64,000 nt of DNA from Bacillota bacterium (GCA_023414875.1 JAEZMV010000021.1:1-64000), one strand, 5' to 3'. Shown: positions 44,019 to 52,621, numbered from the stretch's first letter. Notes: generated from the sequence alone by a model not told the origin. Numbers and translations: made by a program.

Positions 44019-44874
44019 TTTCTACCCTTTGCTTGAAACCGATGACATCTTTTCCGAAAATCGCAGCATCATATTGTAAATACCCAAATTGTAGATCTAT
44101 CTTAACTATTTTGTTCTTAACAATTTCTGGCATAGCATCCGGAGAATTGAAATTCTCTTTAATTCGCTTCTTCACTAGCTCTGCACCTTCTGTATCGCAG
44201 GAAAGAATGATAGCCAGTGATCCTTTTTCATCAATCGCATACATCCGGTCTTCCATCCGAATCGTATCCTGTACACTTGTTGCTATTCGTTGCTTAATGA
44301 TGTCTAACTTAGTTTTACCAAGCACCCTTCTCAATTCTTCTTCATATCGAAGAGTTATTATCATCAGCGTCAGCTCCAGTCCCTTTCTCTCGGCAAGTGC
44401 AATCTGTCCTTGCAGGTCAACATAAAGTCCTTTCAAGTTATATAGTCCGGTTAATGGATCAACCAGCACAAGTCTATAGATCTGATCCTTCAGCATCTCA
44501 TTTTCCATTTCCAACTTCACATTGTTATTAATGAAGAAAACAACACCCCCGACTGCCAGAAGAGGATACAGAATCCAGACATAATGTAGTGTAATTACCG
44601 GCACGCCATCTTTGTAATAAAAGAACAGCTTATAGGCTGTGTAAATTGTTATTTGTAACCCTGCTAATACAACTGAAGCAATCGTCATACGAAAAGCAGC
44701 AATCAGCATACAACAGAAGGTTATAAGTAGGAGTATGATAAATTCCAATTTTAATTGTGCCGGAACATTTATAACAATCAATAATCCCGCAAATAATACC
44801 GCAAAAAGAACCAGGACGCCTAAATCCTGCAAAATATATCCTGCTCTTTTACTGCTAGTGATTTTATTTTTCAT
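43996..44874 (-). CDS. Membrane protein with degenerate GGDEF domain and retained I-site (putative c-di-GMP receptor)
   Basis: A 292-residue protein with four N-terminal membrane helices (about 10-110), a short coiled coil and a GGDEF-fold domain (about 130-285). The domain opens normally with DPLTGLYN, but where GGDEF should lie the sequence is AIDEKGSLAIIL, so catalysis is not expected. The I-site arginine and aspartate (RMED) are kept just before it. This combination is that of non-catalytic c-di-GMP receptors such as PelD and Listeria PssE. I start at the ATG at 44874 (GGAGG, 5 nt spacer), which overlaps the previous gene by 11 bp. c-di-GMP binding is inferred. Confidence 0.8.
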   Translation of the reverse strand: MKNKITSSKRAGYILQDLGVLVLFAVLFAGLLIVINVPAQLKLEFIILLLITFCCMLIAAFRMTIASVVLAGLQITIYTAYKLFFYYKDGVPVITLHYVWILYPLLAVGGVVFFINNNVKLEMENEMLKDQIYRLVLVDPLTGLYNLKGLYVDLQGQIALAERKGLELTLMIITLRYEEELRRVLGKTKLDIIKQRIATSVQDTIRMEDRMYAIDEKGSLAIILSCDTEGAELVKKRIKENFNSPDAMPEIVKNKIVKIDLQFGYLQYDAAIFGKDVIGFKQRVESELQYDV

Positions 44875-46423
44875 CTCTGCCTCCATCTTCAAAAATCTTA
44901 AGCTTTGATAATGCCTCTGCGACAATGAAATATACAATCATGTCCATCGAGCTTCCCAGTAAAAACGCATGCTGGGTAAATTCTGCATCACCACTCATAA
45001 CAATCGTTATCGCAGCTTGAGATATTCCGATTGCCAATAGAATAAAAGTTAAATTCGTAAGATTATACGAACCCTTTTCAATTTCTGTTCTTTTCTCTTT
45101 CCTTTTTGAAATACTTATCAGGTAAGACAGTATTAATAATATAATTGGATATGCTATGGTTTGTGGCGCAGATCTGACCTTAAAGTAGTTCCATCCGGAC
45201 CAGAAAATTCCTTTTGCCATCTTTGGCATACCATGGTTTTTTTCATAGTTGCCGCAATAATCTCTATGAAGGTTTGTTTCATTTTTTACGCTCAAGTCCA
45301 GCATTCTCAAAAAGGATACCGGATGTTTGATATAATAAATAATAATATCCGCTGTATCATATTGATTATAGAACTCCTCTTTAAGCTTTGGATCGTCCGG
45401 TAAAATGAACGGATAATAATTATAAGCAGAGGTCTTCGACATAATTGAGTAGGAAGGATCTATTCCAAATTCCTCCAGAGCTTTTTCCGGATTTGATGCT
45501 TGAAAAAGTACCCCTCTGGTCATAGTGTGATATTTACTTGTTAACGAAAAATCTGATTCCAATATACCGACTGAGAAAACACCTGTCATGCTCATAATAA
45601 AAGAAAATAGTACACAGCTTGTCTTCCACCAGAATTTCTTATTGATAAAGGCTACCCTGATGAAAAACCCAGCCAGTATAAATCCTATTACTGCACATTG
45701 TTGTCTGGTGGTGGTAAAAATTATTCCATAAATCAGAAGTGCAATAAGGTTGATATAGCCTCCCTTTTTACTTTCCAGATTGCATATCCAACCAATACAG
45801 GAAGCGAGACATACGATCCAAAGTGCTTCCGGATAGAAGGAGCTGAAGTAAGTAATGTAAGATATGTCTCCAAAAATAAATACCCCAAGGATTCCAATGA
45901 AGGCTGCTTCGGAAAAATTTGATACTTTTTTACATGCATTATTGACAATTAGGAAAATTGCCGGGATATAAAAAATACCATACAAAAGAGCGAGAAACCG
46001 AAGATCAAAGGTTTGATCACCGGTAATCATCTGATCAATAAAAACTGCAGCTCTAACAAAAAGATCTTGAGAATTGCCTGCTTTTTCTTTCACTGTAATA
46101 TCATCATGTATGAGATACTCTCTTACATAATAATTATTATAGATATCGTCAGCGTCACCTTCGATATAAGACAAACCAGCCCTATCCATAACCTTATATA
46201 GGCTACCGTCATCAGCAACTCCTAAATAAGGTGGAACAAACAGCATGATAATCCATAAAAGAGTTATAGCCAAAGAAGCGGCAAATGCAACTCTACCGGA
46301 TGTATACTTCTTATGCATCAGATGGTTTAATTTATCCCGTTTACTGCTGCACCATCTCCATAGTTGATGTAGCTTCTTCAGTATAAATACTAACTTATTT
46401 CCCTTTTTCTTTTGATTTTGCAT
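44864..46423 (-). CDS. WsfD-like GT-C membrane hexosyltransferase
   Basis: A 519-residue membrane protein with about 11 helices and a basic cytoplasmic N-terminus. After the first helix, the loop begins GVADDGSLYKVMDRAGLSY, an Asp-Asp pair where GT-C enzymes hold their catalytic acid. The pattern resembles the glycan hexosyltransferase WsfD group. It should take a sugar from an undecaprenyl-phosphate carrier (made by the GtrB-like enzyme encoded just upstream) and add it to a glycan outside the cell. SD GAGGAA precedes the ATG, which lies 34 bp inside the end of the GtrB-like gene. Confidence 0.6.
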   Translation of the reverse strand: MQNQKKKGNKLVFILKKLHQLWRWCSSKRDKLNHLMHKKYTSGRVAFAASLAITLLWIIMLFVPPYLGVADDGSLYKVMDRAGLSYIEGDADDIYNNYYVREYLIHDDITVKEKAGNSQDLFVRAAVFIDQMITGDQTFDLRFLALLYGIFYIPAIFLIVNNACKKVSNFSEAAFIGILGVFIFGDISYITYFSSFYPEALWIVCLASCIGWICNLESKKGGYINLIALLIYGIIFTTTRQQCAVIGFILAGFFIRVAFINKKFWWKTSCVLFSFIMSMTGVFSVGILESDFSLTSKYHTMTRGVLFQASNPEKALEEFGIDPSYSIMSKTSAYNYYPFILPDDPKLKEEFYNQYDTADIIIYYIKHPVSFLRMLDLSVKNETNLHRDYCGNYEKNHGMPKMAKGIFWSGWNYFKVRSAPQTIAYPIILLILSYLISISKRKEKRTEIEKGSYNLTNLTFILLAIGISQAAITIVMSGDAEFTQHAFLLGSSMDMIVYFIVAEALSKLKIFEDGGRDEK

Positions 46424-47403
46424 AAAAGTTCCTCTTCTTCTTTTTGCATCTTATCATCCAGATAACTATCAACAAAATAACGAGGACGCTTCTTTGTTTC
46501 AAGATAAATCTTTCCAATATATTCGCCTACAACACCTAAGGATAACAGTACAAGTCCTCCGATTGCCCATACTGACGCAGCTACGCTGGCCCAGCCTAAT
46601 ATTGTTTTTCCACTAAAATACCTGATAAGGATATATACAATCATAGTAACACTCAACCCGAAGATTAATCCTCCTAATGCTGATATGATTCTAATTGGCT
46701 TAACACTGAACGAAGTAACCCCTTCCCAGGCAAAATCAAACATTTTCCCGAGCGGATATTTACTCTTTCCCGCAAAACGAGCACTTCTTTTATAATATAC
46801 TATATCTGTTTTGTATCCGATCTGAGGCACTATTCCTCTTAAAAAAAGATTTACTTCATCGTATTGATCCAGCCTCGAAATTGCCCGTTTACTCATCAAG
46901 CGGTAATCCGCATGATTATAAACCGTTTTCGCGCCCAGATAACTCATTAGCTTATAGTACAAATGCGCTGTTACTCTCTTAAAAATGGAATCCTCATCCC
47001 GCTCATTTCGAACGGCATAAACAATATCGCAACCCTCCTGATATTTTATAAGCATTTCATCGATTGCATTAATATCATCCTGCAGATCCGCATCCAACGT
47101 AATTACTACATCCGCATCATCTTTAACAGTTAGCAAACCTGCTAGCAAGGCATTTTGATGCCCCTTATTTGAACTCAGGTTAATTCCGGAATATATTCTG
47201 TTTTTATTATGTAGTTCGCATATTATCTTCCAAGTATCATCCGTCGAACCGTCATTAACGAATACAATTTTGCTTCGATTACTGATTGTACCGTTTTTAA
47301 TCATTCCATCCATCTTAAGATATAATTGCGAAGACGTCTCGGGTAATACTTCTTTTTCGTTATAACATGGAATTACCAGGTATAGAACAGTATTCATATA
47401 CAT
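46390..47403 (-). CDS. GtrB-like undecaprenyl-phosphate glycosyltransferase (GT2)
   Basis: A 337-residue enzyme of the DPM1/GtrB type. The GT-A domain has the donor-binding VFVNDGSTDDTW and VITLDADLQDD motifs, followed by two C-terminal membrane helices (about 235-290). Such enzymes transfer glucose, galactose or a related sugar from a nucleotide to undecaprenyl phosphate on the inner face. It is the first gene of the nine-gene EPS operon, 112 nt after a sigma-A promoter, and should feed the GT-C enzymes encoded downstream. Confidence 0.88.
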   Translation of the reverse strand: MYMNTVLYLVIPCYNEKEVLPETSSQLYLKMDGMIKNGTISNRSKIVFVNDGSTDDTWKIICELHNKNRIYSGINLSSNKGHQNALLAGLLTVKDDADVVITLDADLQDDINAIDEMLIKYQEGCDIVYAVRNERDEDSIFKRVTAHLYYKLMSYLGAKTVYNHADYRLMSKRAISRLDQYDEVNLFLRGIVPQIGYKTDIVYYKRSARFAGKSKYPLGKMFDFAWEGVTSFSVKPIRIISALGGLIFGLSVTMIVYILIRYFSGKTILGWASVAASVWAIGGLVLLSLGVVGEYIGKIYLETKKRPRYFVDSYLDDKMQKEEEELLCKIKRKREIS

Positions 47404-47514
47404 ATCCCCTTTCGTTCAAATGTCAGTACATCCTGTTTCGTTGATGTCGTCGGTTATAGTCAAAAAATGACAGTATTCGTGTAATTTCTGCAAAATCAGT
47501 ACCTATTTCCTATT

Positions 47515-47542
47515 ATTATATAGTATCTGGTATTTTTTTCAA
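47515..47542 (-). promoter_or_regulatory. Sigma-A promoter of the exopolysaccharide operon
   Basis: On the minus strand TTGAAA (47537-47542) and a perfect TATAAT (47515-47520) are 16 nt apart. The leader of about 105 nt has no recognisable c-di-GMP riboswitch. Control may therefore act through the degenerate GGDEF protein. Confidence 0.7.
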
Positions 47543-47631
47543 CTGTTTAAACAATTTTAAATAAAAAAACTATATTTTGCATAATCATTATGTAATTAAT
47601 CTATAGCATTCTTGCATATCTGTATGAATAG

Positions 47632-47698
47632 CGCCCTATTTTTATCTGGATTATTGTACAGAACAACGGTGTCACCACTTTGTTGATTCCATAGGGCG
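47632..47698 (-). repeat. Structured inverted repeat with inner GNRA-capped stem
   Basis: CGCCCTAT (47632-47639) pairs perfectly with ATAGGGCG (47691-47698). On the minus strand the interior forms AACAA-GTG / CAC-TTGTT closed by a GTGA (GNRA) loop; on the plus strand the loop is not GNRA. It lies between the isochorismatase terminator and the EPS promoter. It could be a 3' element of the isochorismatase mRNA or a small RNA; no U-run follows. Confidence 0.5.
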
Positions 47699-47705
47699 AA
47701 ATAAG

Positions 47706-47742
47706 AAAAAGGTCTCAGACACTTTCGTATCCAAAACCTTTT
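47706..47742 (-). terminator. Terminator of the isochorismatase gene
   Basis: On the minus strand AAAAGGT-TTTGGATAC closes on a GAAA loop with GTGTCTGAG-ACCTTTT, followed by TCTTATTT. The stem uses G-U pairs that only form in RNA from the minus strand. Confidence 0.75.
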
Positions 47743-47828
47743 ACCTTATATCTATTAATATATTTCATTCTACCATAATTGTTTCGTTTCCTGTTTATCA
47801 ACAGCAGTAGTTCATAAATACCTATTAC

Positions 47829-48440
47829 CTATTTATTTAATTCATCAATAATATCATCCATTTTTACCACTCTGGCGAAAGCAAAATTAAAATTACCGAT
47901 TGCCCCCATTTCTGCTTCCTCTGTAAACGAGGCGGTAGCCTCTCTCGGGACAAATACATTGATATCACGGTAGAAAGCATCTCGGATGGTTGATTCCACG
48001 CATACATTCGTAGCCAAACCGACTATCACCAAGATCTCAACATCTAGCTCTTTCAGAACATCCTCCAGCTGGGTTTTATAAAATGCGCTGTAGCGGCTCT
48101 TTTTTACGATATAATCATTCTCCTCAGGTTTTAACTCCTCGGTAATTTCAGCATCCCAGGTTCCGTCAAAGCAGTGTCCTAAATTCATAATTGGAGGAAA
48201 TACCTTGGCAACCAGTCCCGCATCCGACCCATCCGGGTTATGTGTATGCTGAATATAGATAACCGGGCGATTATGCTTTTTAAACTCTGCCTTAAGTCTT
48301 TTGATTGGTTCAATCACGATTGAGGTTCTGGAAGTATCCAGACCCATTTTTGACAAAGAACCTTCCTTGTGGATAAATGCATTCTGCATATCAATAATTA
48401 ATAATGCACTTTTCTCTTTTTGAAAAGATAAATCATTCAT
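47829..48440 (-). CDS. Isochorismatase-family cysteine hydrolase
   Basis: A 203-residue enzyme of the isochorismatase/nicotinamidase superfamily. The catalytic Asp is in ALLIIDMQNAF (residue 17), the Lys in VKKSRYSAF and the nucleophilic Cys in GLATNVCVESTIRDAF (about 147). Family members hydrolyse amides or enol ethers such as nicotinamide or ureidoacrylate; the substrate here cannot be told from sequence. It stands alone, with AAGGATGG as SD and its own terminator. Confidence 0.88.
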   Translation of the reverse strand: MNDLSFQKEKSALLIIDMQNAFIHKEGSLSKMGLDTSRTSIVIEPIKRLKAEFKKHNRPVIYIQHTHNPDGSDAGLVAKVFPPIMNLGHCFDGTWDAEITEELKPEENDYIVKKSRYSAFYKTQLEDVLKELDVEILVIVGLATNVCVESTIRDAFYRDINVFVPREATASFTEEAEMGAIGNFNFAFARVVKMDDIIDELNK

Positions 48441-48650
48441 GTCGTAATACCATCCTTTATGTTATATGAGAGTATAGTTTACTCCTACTTGAGACGTTAT
48501 ACAATAGATTACTATACTTTTTATAATAGTTTAATTCTGAGTGTATGTGTTCTTAAAGTCAATTATCCCAATATCTGCACACCAATATAAGTAAAAATTC
48601 CCTGAGTGTAATCGAAGGGAGGGTGTTTATCTGTAACTTTAATATCATCC

Positions 48651-48678
48651 TTTACTTCTAACTGTTTCGTTGTATAAT
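48651..48678 (+). promoter_or_regulatory. Sigma-A promoter of the corA gene
   Basis: TTTACT (48651-48656) and TATAAT (48673-48678) are 16 nt apart. Start would be near 48685, some 70 nt before the ATG. No magnesium riboswitch fold was recognised in the leader. The rest of 48441-48650 shows nothing. Confidence 0.5.
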
Positions 48679-48756
48679 ATTGATTAGAGCTACAAATATT
48701 GGTAAAGCTATTTAAATTTTAATCATTACCTTACTTAGAATCGAAAGGAGCCATTT

Positions 48757-49692
48757 ATGTTCTATCAGATTCATGATGAAATAAATAAGATAGAGCTAGA
48801 AGAGATTAATCCTGAACTATTATCGGTAGGAATTATCACACTAGAGGAATTAGAGCAATGCTATGGTACATTTGGGTTTTCTTATCTGACCGTGCTTGAA
48901 TGTAAAAACGGTGGACAACACCTCCATGGAACCTTAAATTCATATTATGATTATCTTTTTGGTATCATCATGGCCATTAACCCAGATCAAATCATTAAGG
49001 TACAGGACCGTATAGGGCTTTACTTGAAAAGTAATTTGCTTTTAATTGTAATTATTGAGGATAAAGATGATAGCACAAAGATTAAGCTACTAGAAACCCT
49101 AGAGCATCTGAATATCTCTAAAATTACTCAGGAGCGACTAATTTTTAGTTTCCTGGAGCACTTTATCAGTGATGATTATACCTTGCTCGTTCGGATTGAG
49201 GAAGAAATCAGTGCGCATGAGGACAAAATAAACAGTCGAAATCCTGAGAAGGATTTTAATAGCAAGATCACAGAAATAAGAAAGAAATTGATGTTACTGG
49301 ATAATCATTATCAGCAGTTTATAGCCATCGGTGAAGTATTAGAAGAAAATTCTACAGATATTTTTAATGATGATAACCTCCATTACTTCCGTATATTTTC
49401 GGCGCGGGCAGAACGATTAAGCAACAATACCAGAATGCTTCAGGAGTACAGTGTACATGTCAGAGAGGCTTATCATGCATGGTTGGAATATGACTTAAAT
49501 AAAATCATGAAGTTATTTACTGTTGTTACCACCATCTTTCTTCCATTGACACTCATTGTAGGCTGGTACGGAATGAATTTTACCTCGATGCCGGAGATTA
49601 CATGGAGATATGGATACCTATATGTCATTATCATAAGCATTATAGTTGCCGTTATCTGTCTCATTTATTTTAAAAAGAAAAAGTTTATGTAA
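48757..49692 (+). CDS. corA: CorA-family divalent cation transporter
   Basis: A 311-residue CorA/MIT protein. A large cytoplasmic N-terminal domain ends in a long helix and two C-terminal membrane helices (about 250-270 and 285-304). The pore signature YGMN follows the first helix (VGWYGMNF), and the tail is basic (KKKKFM). It should import Mg2+ (or Ni2+/Co2+) as a pentamer. SD AAAGGAG is 7 nt from the ATG. A strong terminator follows. Confidence 0.9.
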   Translation: MFYQIHDEINKIELEEINPELLSVGIITLEELEQCYGTFGFSYLTVLECKNGGQHLHGTLNSYYDYLFGIIMAINPDQIIKVQDRIGLYLKSNLLLIVIIEDKDDSTKIKLLETLEHLNISKITQERLIFSFLEHFISDDYTLLVRIEEEISAHEDKINSRNPEKDFNSKITEIRKKLMLLDNHYQQFIAIGEVLEENSTDIFNDDNLHYFRIFSARAERLSNNTRMLQEYSVHVREAYHAWLEYDLNKIMKLFTVVTTIFLPLTLIVGWYGMNFTSMPEITWRYGYLYVIIISIIVAVICLIYFKKKKFM

Positions 49693-49735
49693 TATTGAAT
49701 AGATAGTAATCAGTTTTTTATTGTATAAACTTAAT

Positions 49736-49800
49736 ATGCTCCCCTTAGGTAGTCAGATTAAAAATAATCCACTATCTCAAGGGGAGCATGTTTATTTTTT
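49736..49800. terminator. Bidirectional terminator between corA and the PRTase gene
   Basis: ATGCTCCCCTT pairs perfectly with AAGGGGAGCAT, with an inner AGGTAGT/ACTATCT extension (49736-49789). T-runs follow on the plus strand (49791-49800), and AT-rich sequence follows on the minus strand, so it can serve both convergent genes. Confidence 0.9.
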
Positions 49801-49832
49801 GCAAGCTTTATAACAGCAACAGTTACAATCTA

Positions 49833-50477
49833 TCATTTCAACTTCATATATCCATTACCGTTTACTATGGCCTCTAATCTATGTTTTTCCTTGCAGAGCG
49901 GGCAATCTCCAATTGAATAAATTTTATAATCGGGAAGATCCTTTGCCTTATAAATTGAATTTACCTCCATGTCCTCTACCTTATCGACTGCGCTAAAAAT
50001 AGAACTAATACCTTGCATAATACCACCGTAATACTTAATACATTCAATACTTTTTCGAAGGGTATCTCCGGTTGTGGTTGACGCAGCCAGTAAAAGTATG
50101 TTCTTCCCATATACCATGGGTTGAATATTTTCTTGAAAAACCATCTGTCCATTGATATTGAATACTGGAGATATAATATAAATCGTCTGATGTGCGTTCA
50201 AAGATCTAATTCCTGTAACGCTTAATTCCTGTGCTAAATATGCGCCTATTACTTCACAGCCATCAAGACATACGATGGTATCTACCACAGTACTGTTTAC
50301 ATACTGCTTTGCCATTACCCGTGCAGCCTCTGCCGCTTCGTTTTGTCTGGTTTTCATCATTGTCAGATCAATATACAGATTGATATGGGAGTTACTGGTT
50401 GCAAAATGCCCTGGTATTACTTTTAGGGCTATTTTCTTGTTCATAGGTGCATAAATCTTAATAGCTCTACTTTCCAT
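49833..50477 (-). CDS. Orotate PRTase-like phosphoribosyltransferase-fold protein with altered PRPP loop
   Basis: A 214-residue protein with a type I phosphoribosyltransferase fold. The PRPP loop is GKNILLLAASTTTGDTLRKS (about residue 127). In active enzymes the start of that loop is two acidic residues (DD/ED before the VxTTG part); here they are Ala-Ala, so PRPP binding may be changed. A C-terminal CPLCKEKHRLE may bind metal. I start at the ATG at 50477 (AAAGGGGG, 7 nt upstream). It could be a PRPP- or nucleotide-sensing regulator or an enzyme of unknown substrate. Confidence 0.7.
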   Translation of the reverse strand: MESRAIKIYAPMNKKIALKVIPGHFATSNSHINLYIDLTMMKTRQNEAAEAARVMAKQYVNSTVVDTIVCLDGCEVIGAYLAQELSVTGIRSLNAHQTIYIISPVFNINGQMVFQENIQPMVYGKNILLLAASTTTGDTLRKSIECIKYYGGIMQGISSIFSAVDKVEDMEVNSIYKAKDLPDYKIYSIGDCPLCKEKHRLEAIVNGNGYMKLK

Positions 50478-50571
50478 AGAATTACCCCCTTTGGCAATAT
50501 TACATGATAGCAAGGTTATATTTACTATTTTTTACATATTCATTATACTCCAAATATATTTCTTTAGCAAG

Positions 50572-50916
50572 TCATTCATCCCAGGTTTTCCATATCTCCG
50601 GCTGATAACCGACCGTAGCTTTTTTACCGTTTCTGACAATTGGAGTTTTTAGTAACTTTGGGTTTTCCTGCAACTTTTCTTCCCGGTCTTCCGGTGATAA
50701 ATACTTCATCAGCGCTGTCATGTCCTTATCCTTTGCTTCCGCATTTATTAATTTTTCCATTCCCCCGACTGCTTGTCTCACCGATTGAAATTCGCCTTTA
50801 CTCATTCCGAATTTTACAACATCAATTGATTGGAACTTGACTCCCCTCTCTTTAAAATATCTCTCGGCTTTTTTTGTATCAAAGCATTTGGAGGTACCAA
50901 AAATCTGTATGTTCAT
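50572..50916 (-). CDS. ArsC/Spx-family protein
   Basis: A 114-residue thioredoxin-fold protein of the ArsC/Spx/YffB group. It starts MNIQIFGTSKCFDTKKAERY and has LLKTPIVRNGKKATVGYQPE near the end, in which the arginine is conserved. Only one cysteine (SKCFDT) lies in the active region, so it lacks the CxxC of Spx and the extra cysteines of arsenate reductases of the thioredoxin-coupled type. It could be a glutaredoxin-dependent reductase or a regulator. No arsenic genes are near. SD is AGGAG. Confidence 0.82.
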   Translation of the reverse strand: MNIQIFGTSKCFDTKKAERYFKERGVKFQSIDVVKFGMSKGEFQSVRQAVGGMEKLINAEAKDKDMTALMKYLSPEDREEKLQENPKLLKTPIVRNGKKATVGYQPEIWKTWDE

Positions 50917-51062
50917 AATTACACTCCTAATTTAACTAAAATATGGGTTCATGTATCAAAGGTTCATTCAAGGATATCATATACCAATTTACACAGCTTG
51001 TATTAAAGATATGTTGGTAAACCATAGTCTACTGCAACACGTTTCAATTAATAGCTTTTCAA

Positions 51063-51959
51063 TTATGCATGAGACAATATCGGTAGCTTTCCTTTTATAA
51101 TCGGATTTTTCCCTTTGATAAATAAGGTTGTCCCCTCTTCCTTCCAAAGCTCGCATTGGTAGGAACCGGAATCAAGTGGTGTAAAGGCCAAAGTAATTTT
51201 ACACTCTTCCTTTCGCATCAAAGCACAAAGTACCTCATCCAAATCAAATTCCTTCTCACAAAATACATCGAGTAGCACCATTTCATTCTCTTTATATTCT
51301 ACCACCGCCAGCAAATCCAAATCCTCAATATAATAGATCAAATCAGATAATGGGGAAATAAGATAGAACATTACCAGCCCAGGATTATTTATCATGGAAT
51401 ATTTTGAAATCGGCAATGTATTTGAGACCAGTCGGTTGATTAAAGTTTTATCCTGTATGTTTTGTACATCCAGCTTCCTTACCGTAGTCTTGTTATTGTT
51501 TTTATTCATAAGCTTGGAATAGCTATATTCTTCAGCTTCAGAAAAACCAAATTTGGGGTAAAACTCAAGCACCGAATCATTTGCATAAAGATAGATAAAT
51601 TCGCTGGTGGCTTCGTATTCTTCCAATATCCAGTTTATTAATATTCTAACTAACCCCTTATTCCGATATGCCTCCTCAGTCATAACTGTGCCAATCTGAA
51701 TGACCTGTTTTACTTGACCGTCAATACAAAAGTCAATCGGATTAACAGATACGTTGGCAACGATCGAATCCTTATGTAGTAAGGAGTATGGCTGGTATCT
51801 ATCACTCCAGTATCCTTGCTGATACCATTCTTCAAAGTCAAATTCAAATGTTTTTTTGACCAATTTGTTTAAGCTAAGGCGGTATCTATCGTCATCCTTA
51901 TAGTCCTTAACAAGAAAATACTCTTCATTCTGAATCATATATTTATTTAGGCTTTGCAT
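51063..51959 (-). CDS. GNAT family N-acetyltransferase
   Basis: A 298-residue protein whose N-terminal half is a GNAT domain. The acetyl-CoA pocket is seen at IGTVMTEEAYRNKGLVRILI (motif A, RNKG in place of Q/RxxGxG/A), with FIYLYANDSVLEFYPKFGF as motif B. The C-terminal half (from about residue 150) resembles the extra lobe of two-domain GNATs related to Eis. I start at the ATG at 51959, with GGAGG 7 nt upstream. The substrate is unknown; amines or aminoglycosides are possible in this class. Confidence 0.82.
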   Translation of the reverse strand: MQSLNKYMIQNEEYFLVKDYKDDDRYRLSLNKLVKKTFEFDFEEWYQQGYWSDRYQPYSLLHKDSIVANVSVNPIDFCIDGQVKQVIQIGTVMTEEAYRNKGLVRILINWILEEYEATSEFIYLYANDSVLEFYPKFGFSEAEEYSYSKLMNKNNNKTTVRKLDVQNIQDKTLINRLVSNTLPISKYSMINNPGLVMFYLISPLSDLIYYIEDLDLLAVVEYKENEMVLLDVFCEKEFDLDEVLCALMRKEECKITLAFTPLDSGSYQCELWKEEGTTLFIKGKNPIIKGKLPILSHA

Positions 51960-52052
51960 AATATAACCTCCGCTTCTATGGAAATAAATCACTTCCATTT
52001 CATCATAATGTATATCATAATATTCTTCAATCTAATATTTATTTCTGAAAAG

Positions 52053-52096
52053 AGGCTGCTACAAGAGCTCTTTTACAGAGCAGTTTGTATCAGCCT
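52053..52096 (-). terminator. Terminator of the csbD-glsB pair
   Basis: On the minus strand AGGCTG-TACAA-GCTCT pairs with AGAGC-TTGTA-CAGCCT, followed by CTTTT. It begins 10 bp after the GlsB-type stop codon. Confidence 0.8.
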
Positions 52097-52105
52097 ATGT
52101 TTGAT

Positions 52106-52372
52106 CTATAACTTTCTTTTAAACAAGTTCACAATTCCTAATAATATAACAGCACCAACGATTGATATGATAAAGCTCCAAATATTTAAACCGGTTGCGG
52201 GACCAAGATTAAAAATACCGGCAACCCATCCTCCAATAAATGCACCAACGAAACCAACCACAAGATTTAATCCAATACCCATATTATGATCATTACCGGT
52301 TATTTTACTGGCTATCCACCCGGATACACCACCCAAAATCAACCACACTATAATATTACTGATTTCCGGCAT
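52106..52372 (-). CDS. GlsB/YeaQ/YmgE-family stress membrane protein
   Basis: An 88-residue protein with three membrane helices and the glycine-rich pattern of the transglycosylase-associated/GlsB family (GGVSGWIASKITGNDHNMGI, GFVGAFIGGWVAG). Members are induced in general or envelope stress; the mechanism is not established. It lies 33 bp after the CsbD gene and shares its terminator. The two families commonly co-occur as stress genes. Confidence 0.9.
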   Translation of the reverse strand: MPEISNIIVWLILGGVSGWIASKITGNDHNMGIGLNLVVGFVGAFIGGWVAGIFNLGPATGLNIWSFIISIVGAVILLGIVNLFKRKL

Positions 52373-52405
52373 AAATGAAATCCCCCTCTACTTTTGCGAT
52401 TATTT

Positions 52406-52621
52406 TTACTTCTTATCCATTTTATCCTCTTTGCTGCGATCAATTAAATTATTCCCTACCTGATAAACAGCTTCCTTAGCATTATATATTTTATCTTTAA
52501 CCTCTGAGGTAAGGGATTGAAATTTCCCTGTAAATTCAAGTTCCTGATCATTGGTAACCTTACCTGCAGTCTCCATGATCTTACCCATAGCATTATCTTT
52601 TGCATTCTCTAGTCTGCCCAT
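52406..52621 (-). CDS. CsbD-family stress response protein
   Basis: A 71-residue hydrophilic helical protein of the CsbD type (MGRLENAKDNAMGKIMETAG, then KVTNDQELEFTGKFQ). CsbD is a small general-stress protein of unknown mechanism. I start at the ATG at 52621, six bases after GGAGGTG; the longer frame to 52648 lies over the SD. It is the first gene of a two-gene stress unit. Confidence 0.88.
   Translation of the reverse strand: MGRLENAKDNAMGKIMETAGKVTNDQELEFTGKFQSLTSEVKDKIYNAKEAVYQVGNNLIDRSKEDKMDKK

Noticed and set aside
47404..47514. c-di-GMP riboswitch in the EPS leader
   Set aside because: The conserved core and tetraloop-receptor patterns of GEMM-type riboswitches are not seen in this short leader.
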